From NCBI GenBank assembly GCA_964640085.1, contig CAZXFA010000033.1, positions 1 to 22,582 of the forward strand: a stretch of 22,582 nt of DNA, written 5' to 3'. This stretch comes from CAZXFA01 sp964640085 (lineage in GTDB: Bacteria; Actinomycetota; UBA4738; HRBIN12). The notes beneath the pieces are model-generated. The model searched no databases. It was not told where the DNA came from and saw only the letters and a program-made list of their open reading frames with translations. Shown here piece by piece: positions 6,948-14,220 of the stretch (position 1 is its first letter; the number at the start of each line of letters is the position of its first letter). A program made the position numbers and the translations under genes.

Positions 6948-7895
6948 ATGAAGGTCATCGAACACCTGGCGAACGCCACGCGACCGCTGGTGAGCGTGGA
7001 GATCATCCCTCCGCGCCGAGGGGGGAACGTGCAGAAGATCTATGACGCAGTCGCCTCGATCATGCCCTTCGGTCCCCCATTCATCGACATCACGAGTCAC
7101 GCCGCCGAGGTGGTCTGGCTCGAGCAGCCCGACGGCACGTGGCGGCGGAAGACGATGCGCAAGGCGCCGGGGACGTTCGGCCTGTGTGCGGCGATCAAGC
7201 ATCGTTTCGGCGTGGACCCGGTCCCGCACGTGCTGGCGAACGGGTTCACGCGGGAGGAGACCGAGGATGCGTTGATCGAGCTCAACTACCTCGGGATCGA
7301 GAACGTGCTCGTGATCAGGGGGGACGGAGACCCGCGCCGGCCCGCTGACGGTCGGAGCGTGAACGAGACCGGCCTGGACCTCGTCCGACAGGTGGCGGCG
7401 ATGAACCGCGGCGCGTACCTCGAGGAGCTCCTCGAGTCGACCCCGACCGACTTCTGCATCGGCGTGGCCGCCTACCCCGAGAAGCACATCGAGGCTCCCA
7501 ACCTCGAGTGGGACCTCGGCGTGCTGCTCGAGAAGCAGCGCGCCGGCGCCCACTACGCGGTGACGCAGATCTTCTACGACAACGAGGCATACTTCCGGTT
7601 CGTCAAGGCCGCCCGGAACGCCGGCGTCACGATCCCGATCGTCCCCGGTCTGAAGATCCTCACCCGCCGGGAGCAGCTCCGCGTGGTGCCGAAGCACTTC
7701 GGCGCGACGGTGCCCGAGCGCCTGGTGGACGAGATGATGGCCGTCAAGCCGGAGCGGGCGGTGGACGCTGGGATCCGGTGGGCGCTCGAGCAGACCCGCG
7801 AGCTGTTCGACCGCGGCGTGCCCTCCGTCCACTTCTACGTGATGCAGAACACCCAGCCGCTCGTGCGGTTGATGGAGCAGCTCGGACGCGACTGA
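6948..7895 (+). CDS. metF: Methylenetetrahydrofolate reductase
   Basis: Reduces 5,10-methylene-THF to 5-methyl-THF with FAD, supplying methyl groups for methionine synthesis; cytoplasmic TIM barrel. The 315-aa length is typical. The catalytic Glu lies in VSVEIIPPR (residues 15-23, compare FEFFPPR in E. coli). FAD-contact blocks are ENVLVIRGDGDPR, MNRGAYLEELLE, FCIGVAAYPEKHIEAPNLEWDL and YAVTQIFYDNEAYF. Several of these blocks (PPFIDIT, PGTFGLCAAI, YPEKHIEAPNLE) resemble the MetF type common in Bacteroidetes more than the usual actinobacterial one. The ATG has GGAGG upstream. It converges tail to tail with the LigB-type gene with only 9 bp between them. Confidence 0.95.
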   Translation: MKVIEHLANATRPLVSVEIIPPRRGGNVQKIYDAVASIMPFGPPFIDITSHAAEVVWLEQPDGTWRRKTMRKAPGTFGLCAAIKHRFGVDPVPHVLANGFTREETEDALIELNYLGIENVLVIRGDGDPRRPADGRSVNETGLDLVRQVAAMNRGAYLEELLESTPTDFCIGVAAYPEKHIEAPNLEWDLGVLLEKQRAGAHYAVTQIFYDNEAYFRFVKAARNAGVTIPIVPGLKILTRREQLRVVPKHFGATVPERLVDEMMAVKPERAVDAGIRWALEQTRELFDRGVPSVHFYVMQNTQPLVRLMEQLGRD

Positions 7896-7904
7896 GGCCT
7901 CGCG

Positions 7905-8690
7905 TCAGTCAAGCAGGACCGAGCGCCGCGAGATCGTGCCGTGCTCGAAGCCCTCGACCGGGAAGCGCGCTGTCTCCTCCCTCGCGGCTCCGGCCGCGAC
8001 CAGCAGGGGGCGGTAGTGCTCCGCCGAGGGGTGGTTGCGGAGCGGCTCGGGGGCCGCCTCCATCCAGTCCTCCAGCGCTCGGTCGTCTCGCCGCGTCAGG
8101 GCGGTGGCCACCCACTCGTCGAACGCGCGCGCGTGGGCCGGGGGTTCGGGGTCGCCCATCAGCTCAGCGTGCCGGAGGTCGTGCACCAGGTTGCCGGTCG
8201 CCAGGATGAACACCCCTTCGTGCCGCAGCGGGGAGAGCTCGGCGCCCAGGTCGAGGAGAGCATGCTCGGACATCGTCATGGGCATCGAGATCTGCAGCAC
8301 AGGGACGTCGACCTCCGGGAAGAGATGGATGAGCGGCACCCAGGCGCCGTGGTCGATGGGTCGATGCTCGGCCCGCGCCACGGGTAGGTGCGGGGACAGC
8401 AGTTCCTCCACGCGGTCGGCGATGCTCGGGGAGCCCGGCGCCGGATAGCGGACGCGGTACATGAACTCCGGGAACCCCCAGAAGTCGTACAGGAGCTCGT
8501 CGTGATCGCTGGTCCGGCCGATCGTGATCGGTGCATCCTCCCAGTGGGCCGAGATCGTGAGCACCGCTCTGGGGCGCGGCAGCGAGCGGCCCCACCGCTG
8601 CCAGGGCTCGGCCCGCTCGCGCATCGCCACGTTCAGGGGGTTGCCGTGGCCGATGAATCCCACCGGCATCCTGGAGGCCTTCGGTTCCAT
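7905..8690 (-). CDS. LigB-superfamily extradiol dioxygenase (YgiD/DODA-like)
   Basis: A 261-aa non-heme metal enzyme of the class III extradiol dioxygenase family that includes 4,5-DOPA dioxygenase YgiD. Family landmarks are MPVGFIGHGNPLN (metal His at about 15), VLTISAHWED (His49), EHRPIDHGAWVPLIHLFPE (His114), ILATGNLVHDLRH (His170) and NHPSAEHYRPLL (His220/His225). His15, His49 and the C-terminal HPSAEH are probable metal ligands by analogy. The native substrate in bacteria is generally unknown. Starts at 8690 (MEPKAS), 8669 (MPVGF) and 8759 are in frame; 8690 gives the normal short lead before MPVGFIGHG, although no convincing ribosome site is seen. Confidence 0.92.
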   Translation of the reverse strand: MEPKASRMPVGFIGHGNPLNVAMRERAEPWQRWGRSLPRPRAVLTISAHWEDAPITIGRTSDHDELLYDFWGFPEFMYRVRYPAPGSPSIADRVEELLSPHLPVARAEHRPIDHGAWVPLIHLFPEVDVPVLQISMPMTMSEHALLDLGAELSPLRHEGVFILATGNLVHDLRHAELMGDPEPPAHARAFDEWVATALTRRDDRALEDWMEAAPEPLRNHPSAEHYRPLLVAAGAAREETARFPVEGFEHGTISRRSVLLD

Positions 8691-8773
8691 ACCAGGGTCC
8701 AGAACGCTCCCATGCCCGAGGGCTATTCCCCACCGCGGCCGGGCTCGAACCCTCACCACCTCTTCACCGGCGC

Positions 8774-8805
8774 CTCAGCTTCCCCTCAGGTGGTGGGAGC
8801 ACCGT
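8774..8805 (+). promoter_or_regulatory. Tandem CTCAG box and -10-like element of the secreted-protein gene
   Basis: CTCAGC at 8774 and CTCAGG at 8785 are spaced 11 bp start to start, one helical turn, as expected for an OmpR-family dimer. Nine nt later comes CACCGT (8800-8805) as a -10-like hexamer. The same order and spacing recur before the response regulator gene (9450-9481). Confidence 0.6.
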
Positions 8806-8838
8806 GACGGACGACGAACGGACAGAGGAGGAGGAGCG

Positions 8839-9390
8839 ATGAAGACCAGGAAGACGCTGATGGCCGGGGTCGTGGCCGGTTCGGTGGCCCTCGGGGGGCT
8901 GCTCGGCGCGGTTGCCTTCGCCCCCGACCTCGGGATCGCTCAGAGCGGCGATGACACCGACGAGGTTGCCGGCGCCGTAGGGTGCCTGGGGACCGGAGAG
9001 GGCCCGTTCGCCGTCGCCGCCGACGCGATCGGGATCCCGCACGGCGACCTGCTCTACCGGATCCGTCAGGGGTCGACGATCGCCGAGGTCGCCGAGGCCG
9101 AGGGCGTCGACGCGCAGGTGGTGATCGACGCGGTCGTCGCCTCGATGCAGGGCCGCCTGGACGCGGCGGTGGAGGAGGGCATCTTCTCCCAGGAGGTCGC
9201 CGATGAGATCGCTGCGCGGTTCGAGGACCGGGCCACGGCGATCGTCAACGGAGAGCTCCCGTTCCCCGGCTTCCACGGCCGACCGGAGTTGGGCCTCGGC
9301 CGGGGTCCGGGCTTCGGCCACGGACCCTGGGGTACGCCGTGGGGTGATGAGGCCGAGGCGGAGGCGGATGCCCTGACCGAGCTGAGCTGA
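8839..9390 (+). CDS. Secreted protein with helical repeat and Gly/Phe/Trp-rich tail, partner of the two-component system
   Basis: A 183-aa exported protein. The N-terminus MKTRKTLMAGVVAGSVALGG continues into an AFA|PDLGIAQ-like signal-peptide end near residues 26-35. The mature part has a helical region: PFAVAADAIGIPHGDLLYRI, then GSTIAEVAEAEGVDAQVVIDAVVA (78-101), then helices ending in RFEDRATAIVNGELP. The IAEVAEAxGVD unit recurs in actinobacterial secreted proteins encoded beside sensor kinases. The tail FPGFHGRPELGLGRGPGFGH (142-161) is rich in Gly, Phe, Pro and His, followed by an acidic end. ATG with GGAGGAGGAG just upstream. It shares a promoter box with the downstream regulator operon but ends in its own hairpin, so it is a likely regulon target or sensor accessory. 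Confidence 0.87.
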   Translation: MKTRKTLMAGVVAGSVALGGLLGAVAFAPDLGIAQSGDDTDEVAGAVGCLGTGEGPFAVAADAIGIPHGDLLYRIRQGSTIAEVAEAEGVDAQVVIDAVVASMQGRLDAAVEEGIFSQEVADEIAARFEDRATAIVNGELPFPGFHGRPELGLGRGPGFGHGPWGTPWGDEAEAEADALTELS

Positions 9391-9406
9391 ACACCCCCTT
9401 CCCCGA

Positions 9407-9444
9407 GGGTCCCGGCGGCGCCGCCCGTGGCGCCGCCGGGACCC
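9407..9444. terminator. Perfect 16-bp hairpin between the secreted-protein gene and the response regulator
   Basis: Arms 9407-9422 and 9429-9444 pair perfectly around the loop GCCCGT, 16 nt after the secreted-protein stop. The stem is almost all G/C with no U-tract. It should separate the two transcription units. The second arm ends only 5 nt before the regulator's own CTCAGC box. Confidence 0.8.
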
Positions 9445-9449
9445 GCCGC

Positions 9450-9481
9450 CTCAGCCGCCTCTCAGCCCGCTGCGGCAGACT
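9450..9481 (+). promoter_or_regulatory. Tandem CTCAG box and -10-like element of the two-component operon
   Basis: CTCAGC at 9450 and CTCAGC at 9461 (11-bp period), then 9 nt, then CAGACT (9476-9481), which lies 7 nt before the GTG start. The architecture is identical to 8774-8805. The repeats overlap the expected -35 position, which fits activation by an OmpR-family regulator, probably the product of this operon. Confidence 0.62.
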
Positions 9482-9488
9482 GCATCCC

Positions 9489-10169
9489 GTGAGATCCGTC
9501 CTGGTGGTCGACGACGAGCCGGCGGTCCGCGACGCGCTCGAGCGCGCCCTTCGCACCGCCGGCTTCACGGTGGTCACCGCCGACGACGGTGCTCAGGCGC
9601 TGGCCGCGATGGAACGCGAACGCCCCGACGTGGTCGTGCTCGACGTCCTGATGCCGGTGCTCGACGGCCTCGAGGCTTGCCGCCGTCTCCGGGAGCTGGG
9701 CGATCGGACTCCGATCCTGATGCTCACCGCCCGCGACGCGGTCGGCGACCGGGTGGAGGGGCTGGAGGCGGGAGCCGACGATTACCTGGTCAAGCCGTTC
9801 GCGCTCGAGGAGCTCCTGGCGCGGATCCGTGCGCTGCTCCGTCGCTCGTCCGAGGGCGGCGACGACCGACCGATGCGGTACGCGGACCTCGAGCTCGACC
9901 CGGTGACGCGCGAGGTCCGGCGTGGGGACCGCGCGATCGAGCTCACCCGCACCGAATGGAACCTGCTCGAGCTGTTCCTGCGGAACCCGCGGCGGGTCCT
10001 GACGCGCGAGATCATCTCCGACCGGGTGTGGGGATACGACTTCGGCCCCACGTCGAACGCGCTCGAGGTCTACGTCGGGTACCTGCGTCGCAAGACCGAG
10101 GCCGAGGGCGAGCCGCGTCTGATCCACACCGTCCGCGGAGTGGGCTACGTGCTGAAGGCGGCGTCGTGA
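9489..10169 (+). CDS. OmpR-family response regulator
   Basis: A 226-aa cytoplasmic transcription factor. The receiver domain (residues 1-118) has the acidic pair D8/D9 in VLVVDDEP, phospho-acceptor D52 in VVLDVLMP, T80 in LTARD and K102 in YLVKPF, so all switch residues are present. The winged-helix effector domain (about 128-224) shows LELDPVTREVRRG, LTRTEWNLLELFLRNPRRVLTREII and SNALEVYVGYLRRKTE, ending in IHTVRGVGYVL. It is closest to the MprA/TcrA-like actinobacterial group. GTG start with no Shine-Dalgarno and a -10-like CAGACT 7 nt upstream, so probably leaderless. The stop overlaps the kinase start (GTGA). Confidence 0.96.
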   Translation: MRSVLVVDDEPAVRDALERALRTAGFTVVTADDGAQALAAMERERPDVVVLDVLMPVLDGLEACRRLRELGDRTPILMLTARDAVGDRVEGLEAGADDYLVKPFALEELLARIRALLRRSSEGGDDRPMRYADLELDPVTREVRRGDRAIELTRTEWNLLELFLRNPRRVLTREIISDRVWGYDFGPTSNALEVYVGYLRRKTEAEGEPRLIHTVRGVGYVLKAAS

Positions 10170-11497
10170 CGTTCCGTCAGCGTCTGGTGCTCGCCTCCGC
10201 GGCGGCGGTCGCCGTGGCGATCGCGCTCGCGTCCGTCGCCGTATGGTTCTTCGTCCGCGACCAGCTGCGCGACCAGGTCGACGACCAGCTCCGCGAGCGC
10301 GCGGACCTGCTGACCAGGTTCCCGATCTCGGGCGGAAGCGGGCTGCGCAACCCGAGCCTGCGCCCCGGGGAGACGGTCATCTACTTCCAGGTCGTGACGC
10401 CGGGCGGCGAGATCCTGCGGGCGGCCGGAGGCCCCACGCTCGAGCTGCCGGTGCCGCCTCGGATCGGGGGCTCGGAGTTCGAGGACCACCGGATCGATGG
10501 GACGCATTACCGGATCTACAACGAGTTCCTGGAGCGCGGGTTCGTGCTCACGCTCGCGGTCCCGCTGACCGAGGTGGACGCGTCGCTCAGGCGTCTGGCG
10601 TTCGTGCTGCTCGCGGTGACCGGCGGGGGCGTGGCGGTCGCCGTGGCTCTGGGATCCGGCGTGATGACCGCGGCCGCTGCCCCGGTTGCGCGGTTGACCC
10701 GGGCGGCCGAACGGGTGACCGAGACCGGCGACCTGTCGCTCCGGATCGAGGGACCGTCGAGGAGCGACGAGCTGGGGCGACTGGCCTCGAGCTTCAACGC
10801 GATGCTCGCGGCTCTCGAGGGCTCCGTCGCCGCGCAGCGCCGCCTCGTGGCGGACGCCTCACACGAGCTCCGCACGCCGATCACCTCGATCCGGACCAAC
10901 CTCGACGTGCTCGCGAGCGGCGTCGAGCTCGATCCGGAGGACCGTCGCCGGCTGCTCGACGACGTTGGGAGCCAGCTCGAGGAGCTCACGGCGCTCGTGA
11001 ACGATCTCGTGGAGCTCGCCCGCGATGGCGAGCGCGAGCTCGCCCTCTCCGACGTGCGGCTGGACGAGCTCGTCCGCGACGCGGTGGATCGCGTGGAGCG
11101 CCACGCGCAACGCGTGCGCTTCGCCCTCGATGCCCGGCCGACCGTGGTCCGGGCGGATCCCGCCCGGCTCGGACGGGCGATCGGGAACCTCCTGGACAAC
11201 GCGGCGAAGTGGAGCCCCGAGGGATCGGAGGTTGCGGTTGTGGTGGGTGACGGCGTGGTGGGTGTTCGCGACCGCGGCCCCGGGTTCGCCGAGGAGGACC
11301 TGCCGCACGTGTTCGATCGGTTCTATCGCTCTGCCGCGGCCCGATCGACCCCGGGCTCCGGGCTGGGGCTGGCCATCGTCCGCCAAGTCGTGGAGGCGCA
11401 CGGGGGCGGGGCGATCGCCGAGAACCACCCGGAGGGAGGAGCCGTCGTGCGCATCGAGCTACCTTCGCTCGAGCCCGGGCTCCCACCGCCTCCGTGA
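10166..11497 (+). CDS. Membrane sensor histidine kinase (partner of the response regulator)
   Basis: A 443-aa inner-membrane kinase that autophosphorylates and passes phosphate to the upstream regulator. TM1 is about residues 8-30. An extracytoplasmic sensor domain of about 110 residues follows (31-142), then TM2 (about 143-165), a HAMP domain (166-220), HisKA with phospho-acceptor H233 in ADASHELRTPITS, and an ATPase domain with N box NLLDNAAKWS (341-350), G1 DRGPGF (369-374), F region VFDRFYR and G2 GSGLGLAI (397-404). All catalytic boxes are intact. The GTG start overlaps the regulator stop by 4 bp, so translation is coupled. The stimulus is unknown; the secreted neighbour is a candidate ligand or accessory protein. 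Confidence 0.96.
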   Translation: MTFRQRLVLASAAAVAVAIALASVAVWFFVRDQLRDQVDDQLRERADLLTRFPISGGSGLRNPSLRPGETVIYFQVVTPGGEILRAAGGPTLELPVPPRIGGSEFEDHRIDGTHYRIYNEFLERGFVLTLAVPLTEVDASLRRLAFVLLAVTGGGVAVAVALGSGVMTAAAAPVARLTRAAERVTETGDLSLRIEGPSRSDELGRLASSFNAMLAALEGSVAAQRRLVADASHELRTPITSIRTNLDVLASGVELDPEDRRRLLDDVGSQLEELTALVNDLVELARDGERELALSDVRLDELVRDAVDRVERHAQRVRFALDARPTVVRADPARLGRAIGNLLDNAAKWSPEGSEVAVVVGDGVVGVRDRGPGFAEEDLPHVFDRFYRSAAARSTPGSGLGLAIVRQVVEAHGGGAIAENHPEGGAVVRIELPSLEPGLPPPP

Positions 11498-11510
11498 GCG
11501 CGCTCGGGAA

Positions 11511-11549
11511 CGCGGGAGGACCCGGCACCCGTGCCGGGTCCTCCTCGCG
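11511..11549. terminator. Bidirectional hairpin between the histidine kinase and cold-shock genes
   Basis: Arms 11511-11528 and 11531-11549 pair over 18 bp with one bulged T (11545) and a CC apex. It lies between two convergent stop codons (11497 and 11562), so it can serve both genes. GC-rich, no U-tract. Confidence 0.78.
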
Positions 11550-11561
11550 TGACGCGAGACC

Positions 11562-11765
11562 TCAGACCGGTCTGACGTTCGCGGCCTGCGGGCCCTTCTG
11601 GCCCTGGGTCACGTCGAACTCGACCTTCTGGTTCTCCTCCAGGTTGCGGTAGCCCTCGCCGGCGATCGCGCTGAAGTGCACGAACACATCGGCGCTTCCG
11701 TCGTCGGGGGTGATGAACCCGAAACCCTTCTCGGCGCTGAACCACTTCACGGTCCCTGTTGCCAC
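11562..11765 (-). CDS. Cold-shock domain protein (CspA family)
   Basis: A 67-aa single-stranded nucleic-acid-binding OB-fold protein, the normal CspA size. The sequence begins VATGTVKWFSAEKGFGFI. RNP1 is KGFGFI (residues 13-18) and RNP2 is VFVHF (27-31), both intact, and it ends in the usual GPQAANV. These proteins act as RNA chaperones and can be cold-induced or constitutive. The start is GTG at 11765, with AAGGAGGG 7 nt upstream; a long open frame further upstream was rejected because homology begins exactly here. A TACGGT on the same strand (11885-11890) would give a leader of about 110 nt, and long leaders are common for regulated csp genes. Confidence 0.95.
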   Translation of the reverse strand: MATGTVKWFSAEKGFGFITPDDGSADVFVHFSAIAGEGYRNLEENQKVEFDVTQGQKGPQAANVRPV

Positions 11766-12095
11766 GTGCGATCCCTCCTTCCTTCCGCCGTCGGGGCCTG
11801 GGAGCTGCCCTTCGCGGCGCCGGCCGTGACAGCCGGGTGAGGGAACTGCTCGTAGCGTGAACCGCGATCGGTGCCCTCGCCAGAACCGTATCAGGTCCGG
11901 CCTCCCCCGGTCGCCGCGCATGGGTCGGGGAGGGGCGGCTCGGGGTGGGTTCCCGGCACCCGGGCGATGATGGAGAGGCCCGTTCACGGCCCGAAGGGGT
12001 CGGTGGGTGGCACGTCGTGGAGCGGCTCCAGGCTCGCTGACCGCCGGCAGAGGACGACGCGTGTAGGTCCGGGCGCCGCGAGGCAAGATGGCGCC
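11766..12095. other. 330-bp divergent intergenic region between csp and tdk
   Basis: No coding frame I trust. On the minus strand it holds a strong csp ribosome site and a possible -10 (TACGGT at 11885-11890) far upstream. On the plus strand, CAAGAT (12084-12089) sits 6 nt before the tdk GTG. I see no tRNA, repeat or clear terminator. Confidence 0.5.
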
Positions 12096-12662
12096 GTGAG
12101 CGAGGAGCAGGGTCGCGTCGAGGCGATCGCCGGCCCGATGTTCGCGGGCAAGAGCGAGGAGCTGCTGCGGCGGGTCCGGCGAGCGCTGGTCGCCGGGCGT
12201 GAGGTACGGGTGTTCACGCACGCCCTGGACACGAGGACGGGGGCCGGTCGGATCGCCTCGCACGCGGGCCTCGAGCACCCCTCGCACGCCGTGGCGTCGG
12301 CCGGGGAGATCCCCGCCATGGTGGGTCCCGACGCGGACCTGGTCGCGATCGACGAGGCCCACTTCTTCGGTTCCGAGTTGGTACCGGTCGTGCACGAGCT
12401 CGCGGGTCGAGGTCTCGTCGTGATCGTCGCCGGGCTCGACATCACCTTCTCCGGGCGGCCGTTCGAACCGCTCCCATCGCTCATGGCGACCGCCGAGCGC
12501 GTGCACAAGCTCACCGCGGTCTGCACCGTGTGCGGCGCCGAGGCGGTCTTCCACCAGCGGATGGATCGCCCCTTGGCCGGGGACACCGACCTGGTCCCCG
12601 AGCACGTCGGCGGGAGGGAGAAGTACGAGGCGCGCTGCCGCCGTCACTTCGCCCGATCGTGA
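12096..12662 (+). CDS. tdk: Thymidine kinase (type II)
   Basis: Phosphorylates thymidine to dTMP with ATP (pyrimidine salvage); cytoplasmic. 188 aa, slightly shorter than the usual 190-205. The P-loop is GPMFAGKS (about residues 13-20) and Walker B is LVAIDEAHFF (about 83-92), containing the catalytic-region Glu. GLDITFSGRPFEPLPSLMATAE forms the following conserved block. A structural zinc site is given by CTVC, then C-R-R-H near the C-terminus (ARCRRHF). The start is GTG at 12096 because the conserved region starts a few residues later and CAAGAT lies 6 nt upstream. An ATG at 12088 is out of frame. It converges with the sigma-factor operon. Confidence 0.95.
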   Translation: MSEEQGRVEAIAGPMFAGKSEELLRRVRRALVAGREVRVFTHALDTRTGAGRIASHAGLEHPSHAVASAGEIPAMVGPDADLVAIDEAHFFGSELVPVVHELAGRGLVVIVAGLDITFSGRPFEPLPSLMATAERVHKLTAVCTVCGAEAVFHQRMDRPLAGDTDLVPEHVGGREKYEARCRRHFARS

Positions 12663-12747
12663 GCGGGCACCCGATCGAGGCTGGCGTCGAGAACGCCGGG
12701 GGGTGCGCGAAGAGGCCCGCGCGGACCCGCCGGCCGACGAGGGGGGA

Positions 12748-13503
12748 CTAGGGAGGGCCGTTCGACCGCTCGTCGGACGGCCCCCTGGGGCCATCCCCCG
12801 CTCCCTCAGGCCGGTTCCCCTGCTCCTCGGGAGGCCCGTGCTCCTCGGATCGGCCGCCCTCGCCCGCGTGGCTCTTCCCACCGCTCGCCTCGTTCGAGAT
12901 CTCGGCGCCCTTCCCGACGCCCTCGGCGTCGGTCGACGTGGCGATCTCGGAGATCTCCCCTCCCTTCCCGTTCGAGCCGTCTCCGGCGCCCGTTCCGATG
13001 GGGGCACCGTCCGGATCCTGCGAGCCGGGAGGGCCTGTCCGGATACCCGACGGTTCGGGCCGGACCGATTCGGACGGGTTCGGGACTTCGATCCCGACCC
13101 ACGAGAAGACCTTCGCGGCGGCTTCCTGGGCCGGTGCCGGGAGGCCGCCCGCGGCCGCGAGACCCGCGGTGCCGACCAGCATCGCCGCGGCGATCAGGCC
13201 TGTGACCCTCAGGCGCCCCGGCCTCCGCCGCGGCACCGCGAGCTCGGATACCCGTTCCCGGCGGAGCTTGATCGGCTCGCGCGTGCCCGTCCGGGATCGG
13301 AGGATCGCGGACGCGACGGCGATGGCCTCGGACCCTCGGGCGAGCTCCTCCGCGGTGGGCGGCGCGGTCAGCGCGCGGATGAGCCTAGCCACGGGCTCCA
13401 TCGAGCGTGGGACCTCCCCCGGGGGGAGCTCGCCGGCGATGAGCCGGGCGAGCGACCCGTCGTCGAGCCCCACCGGGCGGTGTCGTCCGGTCACCCCGTT
13501 CAT
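12748..13503 (-). CDS. Membrane protein coupled to the sigma factor, probable anti-sigma-like regulator
   Basis: A 251-aa protein with a soluble N-terminal part (residues 1-98), one TM helix (about 99-119, RVTGLIAAAMLVGTAGLAAA) and a long extracytoplasmic tail. The cytosolic part begins DDGSLARLIAGELPPGEVPR and continues to ALTAPPTAEELARG; this looks like actinobacterial partners of ECF-type sigma factors but lacks a zinc HxxxCxxC motif. The tail has two units starting GKGGEIS (179-185) and GKGAEIS (197-203), then a Gly/Glu/Pro-rich low-complexity end. The ATG overlaps the sigma-factor stop (ATGA), so production is coupled. The anti-sigma role is inferred from gene order, topology and overlap. 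Confidence 0.8.
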   Translation of the reverse strand: MNGVTGRHRPVGLDDGSLARLIAGELPPGEVPRSMEPVARLIRALTAPPTAEELARGSEAIAVASAILRSRTGTREPIKLRRERVSELAVPRRRPGRLRVTGLIAAAMLVGTAGLAAAGGLPAPAQEAAAKVFSWVGIEVPNPSESVRPEPSGIRTGPPGSQDPDGAPIGTGAGDGSNGKGGEISEIATSTDAEGVGKGAEISNEASGGKSHAGEGGRSEEHGPPEEQGNRPEGAGDGPRGPSDERSNGPP

Positions 13504-14096
13504 GCCCAGCTCGCCTCCTGGGCAGGGTGCCGGAACAGGCCCACCAACGCTCGATGCTGGATCACGCGGACCGTGCCCGGCCGGGTCCCGACGATCCTGG
13601 CGACCTCGTCGACCGAGGCCTCGCCGAGGATCGTGAGCAGGATCACGTCCGCCTGATCGCGGGGCAGGGCGGCGACGCGGTCCAGCGCCTCGTCCGTCGC
13701 GATGTCCGCGACGTCGTGGTCGTCGATCTCGATCAGGGGCGGCACGGCCTCGCCGAGCGCCCCCCGGGCATCGCGTTCGCCGAGCGGGGAGGGGAGCACC
13801 TCGTCCGGATCCATCGTCGCGATCGAGGGACGGAGGTTGGGGTGGAGGTCGAGCAGGAGGTTCCGCGCAACGGTCAGGGCGAAGGCACGCAAGGCGCGAC
13901 GATCCCCCTGGAAGGCGTCGAGCGAGGAGACGACGTCGAGCCACGTGTCCGAGGCGAGATCCTCGGCATCGTCCGGGTCCAACGCGCGCAGGTAGCGCAG
14001 GATGCGCGGATGCAGGTCACGGAAGAGCACTCCGAGCGCGACCCTCTTCCCGATCCGCGCGTCCGCGAGCGTGCGAGGGAATCCTTCAGGCGGCAT
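13500..14096 (-). CDS. ECF-like RNA polymerase sigma factor (sigma-70 family)
   Basis: A 198-aa protein that would direct RNA polymerase to a small regulon. Region 2 spans about residues 22-85: LFRDLHPRILRYLRALDPDDAEDLASDTWLDVV, then the helix RALRAFALTVARNLLLD. An acidic linker follows (EIDDHDVADIATDEAL). Region 4 is ALPRDQADVILLTILGEASVDEVARIVGTRPGTVRVIQHRAL (143-184) with a clear helix-turn-helix. The ATG at 14096 is preceded by TACCCT at 7 nt and TTGGCC 17 nt further up. A longer frame to 14165 has no homology. The downstream membrane gene overlaps its stop by 4 bp. Confidence 0.92.
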   Translation of the reverse strand: MPPEGFPRTLADARIGKRVALGVLFRDLHPRILRYLRALDPDDAEDLASDTWLDVVSSLDAFQGDRRALRAFALTVARNLLLDLHPNLRPSIATMDPDEVLPSPLGERDARGALGEAVPPLIEIDDHDVADIATDEALDRVAALPRDQADVILLTILGEASVDEVARIVGTRPGTVRVIQHRALVGLFRHPAQEASWA

Positions 14097-14103
14097 CAAG
14101 AGC

Positions 14104-14132
14104 AGGGTAGGACCGGAGCCGCGGGGGGCCAA
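14104..14132 (-). promoter_or_regulatory. Promoter of the sigma-factor operon
   Basis: Minus-strand TTGGCC (14127-14132), 17-bp spacer, TACCCT (14104-14109), then 7 nt to the ATG. This is the best complete -35/-10 pair in the window and looks housekeeping-type rather than ECF-type, so obvious autoregulation is not seen. Confidence 0.55.
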
Positions 14133-14220
14133 TCCCCCACCACAGCGACCTCCGGTCAGGGTCACCGATCGGCGAACGACGTAGGTCGCAAGACCCGAGC
14201 CGAGCCGGGGAGCGGTCGCC

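Noticed and set aside
7890..7910. 6-bp inverted repeat GACTGA/TCAGTC across the metF and LigB stops
   Set aside because: Too short and simply reflects two facing TGA codons; not called as a terminator.
8754..8795. 8-bp inverted repeat CACCACCT/AGGTGGTG around the CTCAG box
   Set aside because: Loop of 26 nt and weak arms; probably chance beside the tandem direct repeat.
9462..10127. Minus-strand open frame opposite the response regulator
   Set aside because: Antisense of a fully intact response regulator.
11871..12095. In-frame upstream extension of thymidine kinase (75 codons)
   Set aside because: No homology before the GTG at 12096, and it crosses the promoter region.
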